Assembly (NCBI GenBank): GCA_012274445.1 | Contig: JAAROD010000093.1 | Coordinates: forward strand, 1,116,001-1,180,000 | DNA: 64,000 nucleotides | Origin: Sclerotiophoma versabilis | Lineage: Eukaryota > Ascomycota > Dothideomycetes > Pleosporales > Didymellaceae | Direction: 5' to 3' | Shown: positions 46,121-56,605 of the stretch, one piece after another | Numbering within the stretch: position 1 is the stretch's first letter | How the letters are laid out: every line of letters starts with the position of its first letter | The notes under the pieces: generated by a model | Databases searched by the model: none | What the model was told of the DNA's origin: nothing | What the model saw: only the letters and a program-made list of their open reading frames with translations | Made by a program: the position numbers and the translations under genes

Positions 46121-48292
46121 ATGCTACCCAGCATGGGTGTGGAAACCCCCACCAAGGGGCATCGTGAACGTACACCTTTAATGTTGGCCAAAGAGTCTGC
46201 TCACTGTACAGCATCTCCTTCAACCAAGAGCCCTGTCGCTGCCTGGCTCAAATCAATGATCCCTTGTTCTCCATCACCACCGACGTGGCGGTCGTTTTAC
46301 AGGCGTTCACGCTCTAGTCACCAAAACGAACAAGCACATCAGCTTCGCATTGAAGCCTGGCTTTCCACGATCCGTCACCACGATAATTCGCAAATCTCTA
46401 TTGCAAAATCATCGAGTAAGGACAGCGTTGAGGCTACGCCAAGCGGGTTCATTGATAGTGTTGGGACCGGAGACATGCCTGTGGAGTCATTGACTATACC
46501 AGGCCTTTATGTTTCTATGCCCTACAGCAATTCTATACGTCTATTACGCCTCTACAAGGGTGCTCCGAGCGATCCGGTCGAGGTCAACCTTGAGTTTGCC
46601 CGGCTTGACGATACAACACCCGAGTATGAAGCGCTCTCCTATGTATGGGGCTCAAGCATTTCCGTATCATGCATCATATACCGGACCACTCAAACGCCGG
46701 TTCCAGTTACCAGAAACCTCTATGATGCACTCAAAGGCATGCGGAAAATGGTGCAAGACCGCGTCATCTGGGTGGATGCAATATGTATCAACCAGAGCGA
46801 TGAGAAGGAGAAGGGCACTCAAGTTCGCATGATGGATTCCATTTATGCTTGCGCAGCGCGTGTTCTCGTGTGGCTCGGTGCCGACGATGCGGGTGACGCC
46901 GCTGGTGCATTCAGCGTGCTGTGCTCACTTGCCAACACTGAGGGCGAATCAGCTCACTACGAAACAAGGTCGCACGAATACGCACCATTTGTTCCGGAAC
47001 GGGTCGTCAAGATGAAAGATTGCGAATCTTGGAGGAAAGTGATGATGTTCTTCTGTCAGGTCTGGTTCACACGCTTGTGGGTCTTACAAGAGATTGTCCT
47101 GGCCCAAGACGCTCTCTTTATATGGGGTGATTGCTCTTTATTATGGAGATACGTGGGTCGGGCTGTCGAAGGCATTTGCAAAAATGAACTCGCACAAAGC
47201 CTCCTTCATACAAAGAATCTTCAGAATGCCTTCTTCATGTGGCATTTGAGCACCGCGCACCACAATGCGAAGCGTTCCGGGCGCAGGAATAGTGATCAAC
47301 AGTCACTTGAGCATGAGATACTCCCATTTCTGCATCTGCTCGATCTAGCCCGCAGCTTCGAGGTCACAGATCCGCGAGACAAGATCTACAGCCTTCTTGG
47401 ATTTCCAACAATACACAATGGCTCGAGCGCGAGGTCCATCCTACCGGATTACACGCTGAGCGCAAGCCAAGTCTACACAAACGTGACACGCAACTTCCTT
47501 GTACAAGACCAAAGCCTCAACATCCTAGCCCTAGTCCTCTATACTCCACCAGACCTTTCACAAACCAGGGAGCGCGTTGATGACCTGCCGTCATGGGTAC
47601 CGAACTTCGATTCGAAAGCCACCGTTTTCCCCATATCGAACATGAACGTCGAACATCAGTATTCTACCGGCCTCTTCCGTCATGTATGCATGTTGGCTAG
47701 CACCAGACCATGGCTACTTCATCTCGAAGGAACCGTGCTCGATACGATTCGCGATACTGGACCCAGTATACCCTTTGTGCAGCCCCATGAGATAGCACAA
47801 TATACGAGACCACTAATTCAATGGTATATAGACGCCGGTATCTCTGCACATACACTCGCTACGACACTGACAGCTGGCCGGACCAGGGACGGACATCTTC
47901 TCAACCCACGTCAGAAAGAAAATTGGATGGCGGACCTATCTAGAAATATGAAAGAACTTGATCTGGACACATCCGCCATTCCCACAAAACGCCTGGGCCT
48001 TGACTGCAGCCATGGTTTAAAGTCGAAGGAAGCAATGTCGCGCTTTATTACGTACCGCCAGCCTTTTGTCACCCAGACAGGGAGATTTGGACTCGGACCA
48101 CAGGGAATGAAGGCGGGTGATACGATTGCAGTACTCTGGGGCGGTCAATGTCCGTTTGTGATCAGTGTTGCTGGCCGCGGTCGATGGATCCTCAAGGGTG
48201 AATGCTTTGTGGAGGAGTGGATGGATGGAGATGCAGTGGCGGAGCTGGTGCGTAAGGAAGGGAAGAGGGACACGGTATTCGAGTTTATTTGA
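46121..48292 (+). CDS. HET-domain protein (heterokaryon incompatibility type)
   Basis: A single-exon protein of 723 residues. The HET domain spans about residues 168-330: EYEALSYVWGSS, TRNLYDALKGMR, RVIWVDAICINQSDEKEKGTQ (214-234), ARVLVWLGADD (247-256), then WFTRLWVLQEIVLAQ. A second conserved part follows, DLARSFEVTDPRDKIYSLLG and LPDYTLSASQVY. No NACHT, WD40 or other C-terminal partner domain is present, so it belongs to the large HET-only group with the common C-terminal extension. Known HET proteins trigger cell death after fusion of genetically unlike hyphae; most members have no proven role. The first 110 residues are Ser-rich and may be regulatory. It is flanked by a decayed SET-domain gene. 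Confidence 0.93.
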   Translation: MLPSMGVETPTKGHRERTPLMLAKESAHCTASPSTKSPVAAWLKSMIPCSPSPPTWRSFYRRSRSSHQNEQAHQLRIEAWLSTIRHHDNSQISIAKSSSKDSVEATPSGFIDSVGTGDMPVESLTIPGLYVSMPYSNSIRLLRLYKGAPSDPVEVNLEFARLDDTTPEYEALSYVWGSSISVSCIIYRTTQTPVPVTRNLYDALKGMRKMVQDRVIWVDAICINQSDEKEKGTQVRMMDSIYACAARVLVWLGADDAGDAAGAFSVLCSLANTEGESAHYETRSHEYAPFVPERVVKMKDCESWRKVMMFFCQVWFTRLWVLQEIVLAQDALFIWGDCSLLWRYVGRAVEGICKNELAQSLLHTKNLQNAFFMWHLSTAHHNAKRSGRRNSDQQSLEHEILPFLHLLDLARSFEVTDPRDKIYSLLGFPTIHNGSSARSILPDYTLSASQVYTNVTRNFLVQDQSLNILALVLYTPPDLSQTRERVDDLPSWVPNFDSKATVFPISNMNVEHQYSTGLFRHVCMLASTRPWLLHLEGTVLDTIRDTGPSIPFVQPHEIAQYTRPLIQWYIDAGISAHTLATTLTAGRTRDGHLLNPRQKENWMADLSRNMKELDLDTSAIPTKRLGLDCSHGLKSKEAMSRFITYRQPFVTQTGRFGLGPQGMKAGDTIAVLWGGQCPFVISVAGRGRWILKGECFVEEWMDGDAVAELVRKEGKRDTVFEFI

Positions 48293-48713
48293 TATGGCAT
48301 ATATCCAGCAAGTATGCCTTACCGACTCGAGCGGGGCATCGTCACCATGCATATCTCCTTGCCGTTGTCACTTGGGAGGCGGAGACCGTAAGGTGAAGCT
48401 GAAGTCAAAAAGTGCTGGAAACAGTCACCAAACATCGATCAAGCGAGCGTATGCATCTTAATCGAAACTACTGCACTCCACACGCTCCGCCCACACTACC
48501 AATAGGATATTGCACATGCCATATCTGATAACAATTTTACTCAACAAAAGTAGCATTGTATGTCCAAGGTCTGGCACTAAAGCTCCGAACCCTACAACAG
48601 CCTCCCGATACCCTACAACGCGCCTTTGAACTCAAGCAGTTCAAGTATCTCCGCAACAACAGCGACGCAAAAGTTTCCAAACCGCACCAACGCATTCTAA
48701 AACCTATTTCGCG
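48293..48713. other. Spacer 3' of HET gene
   Basis: May include the lost 5' part of the neighbouring SET pseudogene; a 66-codon frame at 48556-48756 leads into it but no SET motif is visible here. Confidence 0.35.
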
Positions 48714-49250
48714 GTGCCCAGCACCTCGCATTTCAGCCTGGGTCCTACCAGTCTAGTAAGCAATGCCTTGCCCTCTCTTATCAACTGCTCCTGCAACCAG
48801 ACGTCAAGATCCTCGACAGCGCCGTTTCGGGCCGTTCGGTCGTGTGTCTCGCGACATGCGATATCGCGCAAGGCAAGGAGATTACGTTTTGCTACGGCAT
48901 CATCTTGGTGTGCAGAACGAGCGTGCGAAGATACGGTGAGGTGCGGTGAGTGTGTCGGTGTAATGTGTGGGAACCTGGTATGCTATTTCACTGCCTGAAG
49001 GGTCTGGGTAGGGGACTTCGGTATCTGCCGCGGAAGCGCGGCGTTAACGAGAAGCGACCGTTTGATGGAGCGTGGGTCATTGCTCATTGTGGCTTGAGGG
49101 GAGAGGGCCGAAAGGACCGATGTTGGGGACGCGGAGAGGCTGGTGCACAGGCTTCTGAGCATGGTGTTGCTGGAGCAGGACGGACTAATGGATGAGTTCT
49201 TGCGAGAGAGGATGCAGACGGAACGGAGGGACGGCTTTGTGCTTGCTTGA
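48714..49250 (+). pseudogene. Decayed SET-domain methyltransferase-like gene
   Basis: Family-like sequence is spread over different frames. The NHSCxPN-type SET motif appears as INCSCNQ near 48780-48800. After a one-base shift the next frame reads VKILDSAVSGRSVVCLATCD, then IAQGKEITFCYG (the closing SET motif with its Tyr) from 48800. A TGA at 48947-48949 stops this, yet the same frame goes on at once with VCRCNVW, resembling the post-SET CRC segment. Another shift leads to a helical C-terminal part (AERLVHRLLSMVLLEQDG, MDEFLRERMQTERRD) ending at TGA 49248-49250. Two frameshifts, one nonsense codon and no visible start make it a pseudogene. Relatives methylate lysines in histones or other proteins. 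Confidence 0.68.
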
Positions 49251-50262
49251 CGCTGTGGGGGAAGAGGGTTGGTGGTAACGCAGCTCTGACACTACCTGTT
49301 CGACTTGCTCAGCGAATTCCGTATGTGAGGGTAGCTCGTCTACCAGCACCTGGTGGACTGGAGCAAAACCTTATCTCACGATATGAGCAAATGAAATGCA
49401 TAGTCGCCACACAATCTCCAGCATGGGTCAGCAACAGTGCCCACCAGGATTGGGGCTGAAGCAGGAGCAGCATTGTTCAGCAGTTTGCCAGTGCATACGC
49501 ACGGGACGGTCTCCGTGGTCGGGCTCCAAAGGTCAACCAATGTTACGCTGACATCGTCGATGGGAGCTGGTCGTGCATTAGAATACTGCTGGGGCAAGAT
49601 CGCGCTGTACGTGTTGAAGCAGTGAGTAAGCCACTATCAATAGTGTGCATTCTAGGGTAATGCTTAGCGATTGCATTTTCTCGGGTGTGTTTTACCAGCC
49701 TGTTGAGTATGAGGGAAGACAGTTCAGGTGACGTGCTTATTCATAAAGTCAGAGTATTTGTAGCGTTGAATGATGCACGGGCTGGGAACTGCGGTGAGAG
49801 TCGAGTTGACTGTCGGGAGGACGTAAGGAGGATACGTAAGGTGCATGCATCGAGTGCAAGAGCAAGTTTCGACAGATTTTGTTTGATTCTTGTTGGTCGT
49901 TAGATTTGATGATGCCCAGACGAGCTCACTATGGTGGGTAACGCCTCATTATGAGCGGTGACCGAACATCTGATCAGCCGTGCTAAGAATTGAGATTTTA
50001 TGCTTCACAGAGGTGAAGTTTGCTCTATCACAGCCCTATCGGGTAGTCTGATGTATGCGGGTCGTTACGAGCACTGATTTCCACAGCCTCTATTTGATGT
50101 TTGGGCCAAAGCACATGAAACGGCCCTCGGTAAAGTCTGATGTGCACAGCTTCATCCCAGGAGCAGCCTGTTATGAGCTCCTGTGCAGTCGCCATCATAG
50201 CCCCAGGACTCCCGAGGTTTATGATAGTCGACTTGGGTTAGAAACTACCTAGTCTTGGGCGA
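49251..50262. other. Intergenic region
   Basis: Short frames at 49247-49459, 49437-49625 and 49685-49903 have no recognisable domain; some could be further debris of the SET gene. Confidence 0.35.
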
Positions 50263-51665
50263 TCATAGGTTCTGTCGTCCCGCGTTTTGGGTTGACATAG
50301 GCGTTCCCGGTGCACCTGGTGGACGACGGATGCCACTGACTCCACCCTTTCTTACTTCGTCGATTCGTCCTTTGGCAAGGCTGAGCCCTGGCACCATCCA
50401 TTCCCCACAACTGCACTGCATCCCCTGCCAGGCATACTTGCCTACATTGGAGTGACAGTTCGGACATTCGATCCGGCCTTCCAGCTTGCCCTGCTCGAGC
50501 TCGGGGCGCATCCAAGACAGAGGATCCACAAAGTAATGCGCACACTTGGTCTTTGACGTGTCTTGGCTGTGCGAGGTGAGATATTGTGATGTTGCAAGTG
50601 GCCGTCTACCAGTGCGTAAGCGCTGAGCAAGCCAAAGCACAGCCAGACAATGCAGGGTAGTATCAGAGAGTTAGGAAGCTCCACTCACCTGCATTTACGA
50701 CATCTCATCTCAAAGCCTGACGTCTGCTCTGCAACGTGCTCATCTTCAAACCGGATCTTATCTGCCTCAGGGGCTTGCGCACATGCACGACTCAGCTCGA
50801 GCTCTCGTTGATAGACCCAGCGTTGATAGGCTGGAGTCTCTTCCACATTCTCGGGCGTTTGCATTTCGCCGTATAATTCGAGCTGTTTCCAAAATCCTTC
50901 ATTTGGCTCGACTATTGATCGGGCTTGCCGAACATGGGACAATGCTTCCGATGGAGTGATGTTGTGTTTCTGCATCAAGTAGGCGATGACAACTGTGGCG
51001 GATCGCGATTTACCCATTGCGCAACTAGATGAAGAGATGTGGTTGGCATATCGAAACGAGTGGCTGAGAATGGAAGTGGCAAACGAGCGGTGTGCATGAC
51101 TTCTCGAAAACAGACAGGTTGAAGAAAATAGAAAAACTCTGTGAAGGATGTGTGCAGGACGCGCGGAACGCAGGGAGCAATTGCATGTGAGCAAATGGGC
51201 TATTGAAGCCCCTGCGTCGTGAAGATGGCAAAATTGCTAAGGGAGGCAATATGCAGTGAAGATCGAAAGTTGTTCATGCAGGTTTTCAGCTGAGGAGCTG
51301 GGATTCAGACTTACTGCACCAAAACTCCGCCACCACCATCAAGACCTTCCTGGATGAATTGATTGGTGGCAGGAAAATGCTCTAACAAGTTTTCGTCTTC
51401 GACGTCGTCAACTTCCACGACATGATGCTTGAACGGTGCAAAGAGATTCTGATCCAGTGGCGTACGCAGCACAGAAAGGACATGTGTGATCTTGGCTTGC
51501 TGCAATACTTCACTTCGTCGAAGAGTGAACATGCTACATAACGCTAATCAGCTTCCAAACGTAAATCACAGAGTGGATGGAATAAGCATCTCAACAGGAG
51601 GGGGCCGTTACGTACCCACCAATGTAGAGATCCAAGTCTCCCGGGACTCTGTCAATGAGGGCCAT
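50263..51665 (-). CDS. YVH1: YVH1-type dual-specificity phosphatase with zinc-binding C-terminus
   Basis: Four exons (51665-51616, 51533-51315, 51024-50689, 50605-50263) give 315 residues. Introns are 82, 290 and 83 nt; all junctions are phase 2. The N-terminus MALIDRVPGDLDLYIGG and TLRRSEVLQQAKITHVLSVL begin the phosphatase fold. The active-site P-loop HCAMGKSRSA is created exactly at the exon 2/3 junction (CA|T codon), which confirms the long second intron. The C-terminal zinc domain has CRKC, then CAHYFVDPLSWM, IECPNCHSNVGKYAWQGMQC and CGEWMVPGLSL. In yeast Yvh1 the zinc domain, rather than catalysis, releases Mrt4 from pre-60S ribosomes during nuclear export; the same role is likely. Confidence 0.93.
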
Positions 51666-54332
51666 GGCGCTCAGGAGATGAATGCAAGATGATCCGAGAA
51701 TAGTCGGAGTCGGAGATGATGTCGTGGGGTTTGAACCGAAGATTGCGCACGACGTGGTGGTGCTTGTCTGGTTGAGGCTTCGAATTTTGACCGAGGCTCT
51801 GTGGTGACACCAAAACGGCGAATTGTAAAGCGGTTAGTAAGCGGCGATGTGCCCATTTGAAGGACAGCGCGACCCAACACAGGGGGTTCTGTCAATATTT
51901 GCAATTTGCAATAGGGCTGACGGAGACCGACAGAGCGTTACTGAGATTCAGGACTAAAGTCCATCGGCTGCGCCTCGCAGCCTTACGCAGGAAGATACGA
52001 TGATCTGCGGTACGGCAAGACTTGCATGTTGCAGCAGCGGCCACGGGTGAAAGGGAGTCCCAAAGCGGCGGTTTTACCTGGTGCATTGTATCCTCGTTAT
52101 TAGATAATGAAGGTAGTAAATAGCGCAGATGATCGATCCAGGGCATGCATCACGTGGAGCTGGAACTGGAATTGGCGCTGTAAGGCTAGACAGTTGTCTG
52201 CGACCCCCCCTGCGACTGCCTCCGCGGCTCCACCAGCCCGCATTGAACGCCAAACGCAAACGCGAACGAGGCCGCCTGATCGGGGCTGTCTCATCGGTTT
52301 AGTCCGAACCCCCTCCACCACCCAATTTGCGGCACACCTAGAACAACGGCCAACATCACTGGCGTATTGATATCTCCTGATAGCAGAGGGTTCTTCTAGG
52401 GGTCCGCCGACTGTCACCACGCATCTCCGCCCGACCAGACGCAGTAATTAATGTACGAGGTACCAGAACAGGAAATTAGTTGATGTCAAGATTCGAGAAC
52501 TGAGGGCGCTGGACGCAATACGACGGAGACCCGTAGGGCTGTTGCACGGTGGGCGCGCCTTTCTAGCTTGGGATGCGTACTCAAGATTTCCGTGTCGTAT
52601 TTAGTGGTGGGAGAAAGATACTGCACCGCAGGCACATACACGAGCACAACAGCACATGCCCAATCGCTCTGAGTAGCCGTGATATTCTCCGAAACCGAGA
52701 TGCCATGTTTGCATCGTCATTGGCTTTATCAAATTCAATTTAGATCAACAGATCAACAGCACCCGAAAATGTACGATATCTCGAGAGCTCCGGCTGAGTA
52801 AACAATTGGTCACAGAGCTGCAAGCGAAGCGTGGGGACGGCGAGGTGCTAGCCAAGAAGTGACAAGGAGACAAGGAGTTGGCTCGAGTGGTAAGGCTGAG
52901 AGGGGCTGGCGTCTCGGACCTTTCCCGCTACACACCTTACCCGTGTTCGAGTCCAACCTTACACGGTTCTATCTGACGCATGCATCGTGTGCGGAGTGGT
53001 GCAGCACAGCATGCAGGATGACTCGTCAGATCCCCGGCATGCGTCCTTCCAGCAAGCTCCCATGCTGCCCGTCCACCTGGCCAAAACTCACCGTTGAGTA
53101 GCTCGGTGTCAATCGCTGCTTGCATACAGGATTGTCAACAACGGGCGGAAGTGCGGACAGCGAGCTTGCCAGGCATTGATTACTGCGGCCAAGCCTCCTC
53201 GTCTGAGTGAGCTCTCATCCAGGCGGCCGGGAAGACGTGCGCCTGCTGTCATTCTTCTTGCTCTCTCGTGACAACCCGGCACACAGACATGAGCAGAGCA
53301 GCACGGCAACGGAAGTGCCCCGGAACCAGTCTGCACGAGGCAGTATTGGTGTGGAGCGGCCTCGGACTCGCCAGCGCTGAGGCCTTCGGCAGACTTCTCG
53401 AAAAGCCCCAAAGGCATGGTGTCGAGTAAGGGCTGCAGATGAACATGATCCCTGTAGAGCTCCACAACGCCATGTCCGTGCTACCTGCAGCCAATCAGCA
53501 CCCATGAGCACCGACAAGAGAGTCTGGTTAATGCTGAGGCAGTCCCCAGTGTTCTGCTCTTCTGTTCGCTGCGGTTGCTGTTGCTGCTGCTGCTACTCCA
53601 ACGAAACAGGCTCGGCCTTTCTTTCAGTGTCTGTCTTCACGCCTGCATCGCCGATGTTAGCGCAGGGTCCTTTTCTCTCCCTTTCGACTCCCCACTCGCC
53701 CTCTGCTGTCTCTGCGCAACGCTGAGCCGGAGCATTCTGCGTAAGGGCTGAGGTGGTACCATGATCACGACCTGAGGCCCGCGAGCAGTATTAATCATAT
53801 GACCAGCTCCCTGCCTCGACCTACCTGAGCAGGAAAAGCATTGAGTGGCGGTGCCGGCCTGACGTTCAGCTAAGTCGGAGCCTCACCGTTCGTCTGAAGA
53901 GGGTTCAGCCCTACAGCTACGGTACGGTGCAAGGAAACAAGCGCTAGCCCGAACGCTTCTCGCCCTGCCAGCCTCGCCGCCCGGTCACGCCTCTGTTGCC
54001 TGTGCAGCGCCGCGACGCGTACGACTTACGGTGAGCCGCACTTTATTACGCACGGCGCAATCCACTGTTCAGCTGCTGCAGCACGCTGTGCCGGCAACGT
54101 CCCTGCCTGTTTCGGCCGTCCCGTGGGTGTGCCCGCTAACTGCCCACCTTTAGGCTCTGCGACGTCCGTGCGCCTTCCGCGTCCACTATCCGTAGCGAGC
54201 ATCACCCTCACGCTCTGCACGCAGGCTCGCCACAACTGCGGCGCCTCTGCTGCGAGGGCACGCTCCAGCTGCCTTTCAGTGGCGGCCCGTAGCGACATCA
54301 TTGTCTGCTAAGAAGTAGTAGTGCACACGACC
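51666..54332. other. Long intergenic region
   Basis: About 2.7 kb between YVH1 and the zinc-finger gene. Many frames of 60-120 codons overlap on both strands but none shows a domain. A CTG-rich trinucleotide stretch lies at about 53571-53596. A tRNA-like pair of boxes near 52879 and 52944 was examined and rejected. The last kilobase is probably the long promoter and leader of the zinc-finger gene. Confidence 0.4.
53571..53596. repeat. CTG-type trinucleotide repeat
   Basis: Imperfect GTTGCTGTTGCTGCTGCTGC run in the probable leader of the zinc-finger gene. Short microsatellite; no function implied. Confidence 0.6.
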
Positions 54333-56605
54333 ATGTCTTCGACCCCAAGTATCCGGGTATATGAATCATCACGCTACCAGCGACCCTCCTATTCAAGCCC
54401 TGCGGTCGCCATGGCCATTCCAAACGCACGCGAAGACGTGCCTCCGCCCTTGCCTCCTCCACGTCATATTGAGGACCTTAGGGCCGGGCAGTCTGATCCT
54501 GGCTGGAAATGGGGTAACACAAACAATTCCAAGGAAAACGGCTTTGGCGGAAATCGGCTCGCGACAGTCAGACCTGGCTCGAGCTTATACGGTGGAGCTG
54601 CCAGCGGCCAACTGCATCATCCGCGGGACCTGTCGGCCGACTATCTTTTCAATGGTCGCGAGCCCTCCATTTCACAGTCTCTCGACGACATGAGCTCTGA
54701 GGGCAGCAGAGACCACAACAGTGACGAGGATCGCAGCGGCAAGACTCGGCCGTCGCTCGGCAACCACAGGTAAGAAATCTTGCGCCCCATGCGTTCCCTG
54801 AACCTTGTCCTTTTTCTGTGGTCTCCTGCTTGCCAATCAAGAGAGACACTTGCCTCGTCGGCACTCAGTGGGTGGCATGGGCCATCTCATCTCTCGCTAG
54901 CTCCATGCCTAGCCCACCCCATGTGCATGTATACAATGCACAACCACGCTGTACGTTGACTGACAACAAACGATGAACTACAGATTTACAAGTGAACGCC
55001 AGCTTGGTCAGAAGGCATTAGATCATTCATCACAAGCCTACGACAAGCAGCTTCTCTCCAAGATCGGTGGCCCGAACACTCCAACAAGAACCGCCGCGCC
55101 GCCACTATCGAGCAGTGCCCAAGACTCACCTGCCGACACTCACGCGCACAAGCTGAACGGACAGCAACTGAAGCCTCTATCCGTACCCGATCGACTACAC
55201 CCTGACTCTCCTGCTACCAAGTGGCCACAATCTGGCGCAATATCACCTGGGTATACTGGCTTTCGTAGTCCCGTGTTCGACGGTCCGGATGCACATAGGG
55301 CACGGTACGGGAGCATCTCCACGCCAGGGCCTCTAGACGAAAGCGCACCCCTCCATCGTGGTAGCTACGATCACAGCATATTTTCAGATCACGAATTTGG
55401 TGGGATGGAGGAGAATGGCATGCGCAATTTGAATATCGACGACCGCAGTCCTGCTGGGTCTGATGAGTATCATATGCACCAAAAGGGTGGCCTAAAGCGG
55501 CGAGCCTCGTCGCCCCCTCCAGAGGCTGTGCGTGACGACCGGCCAACTACCTGCGGCAACCCCGACCTATACCATCGGCGTTCAGCGCAGATGCTTGTCA
55601 ACCGCAATACCCCAGCTTCGCGCTTTCAGATGCACCATGGATCGCTGTCTTCGGTATCGTCCTCGGGTCCTCGCACTGGCTCAGTCGGCTCTTCCCTCGG
55701 ATTTTCCACAGCGGCAAGCAGCATGACAAGTTATGGCGGAGATCAACGTTTGTCACCCAGTGCGTTGTCGCCCTCGGGGCAGACGGAGGTAGGCCCTGTC
55801 TCTCCGTATGCAGCTAGCAGGTCGCTAAATCCTAGCCCCCGCGGCTCTCTATCGAGACCACAGCACCAACGAGGCTACTCGGAGTCCGAGCATCCTTCTC
55901 AGATTCGGAAGCTCTCGACAGAAAGTATCATTCACTCACGGCAAAACTCAATGGCCAACCGTATTCCAGGTGCATACATCTGTGAGTGCTGTCCTAAGAA
56001 GCCTAAGAAGTTTGACAGCGAAGATGAGTTGCGGTAAGTGACATCCGTGCTTCCCCACCGCTAATCTGCCCGCCTTCTGCAAACATGCGCTGACTTGCGA
56101 GCACAGGTCACACGAGCTAGAAAAGCAGTACATTTGCCAATATTGCCCGAATCGTTTCAAGAACAAGAATGAGGCGGAGCGCCATCAAAATTCTCTGCAT
56201 CTGCGCCGACATTCCTGGTCGTGCGCTGCGCTTGCTGGTGTTCAGGCTGCTTTCCACCCTAATCCTACCCGTCCAGCCGCGGCCGATCTGTGCGGATTCT
56301 GTGGCGAAGAATTCATGAACCCCCCGAACTGGGACGCTCGAGCAGAGCATTTGAACCACGCGCACAAGTTTGGCGAATGCAATCAAGCCAAGAAGTTCTT
56401 CCGCGCAGATCATTTCCGACAGCATCTGAAGCATAGTCACGCTGGTACGAGTGGGAAGTGGACCAACATGCTGGAAAATGCATGTATGAGGGATGAGCCA
56501 GCACCACAAGAGCGAGTTGGCTCTGTGAGTTCCATTTCTGGTCCTTCGGTCTCTCCTCTCTCAGCGAAACCTGGAGTCATCAACGAAGCTCATAACGAGT
56601 CCTGA
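54333..56605 (+). CDS. C2H2 zinc-finger protein, probable transcription factor
   Basis: Three exons (54333-54769, 54984-56033, 56107-56605), introns of 214 and 73 nt, both phase 2, give 661 residues. The first 480 residues are disordered, Ser/Pro/Gly-rich, with many SP sites. The zinc-finger block begins at ICECCPKKPKKFDSEDELRS, where the second intron falls; it continues with QYICQYCPNRFKNKNEAERH..LH, the LRRHSWSCAAL linker, CGFCGEEFMNPPNWD...H, and GECNQAKKFFRADHFRQHLKH, that is, about four Cys2His2-like units with unusual spacing. The block is of the kind shared across filamentous ascomycetes; DNA-binding target unknown. The Met used is the first with good context; an in-frame ATG at 54321 adds four residues. 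Confidence 0.88.

Noticed and set aside
52872..52966. tRNA-like element: A-box-like TGGCTCGAGTGG at 52879 and B-box-like GTTCGAGTCC at 52945
   Set aside because: The T-stem and acceptor stem do not pair (four of five T-stem pairs mismatch) and the anticodon arm is poor. At most a decayed tRNA or chance pol III boxes.
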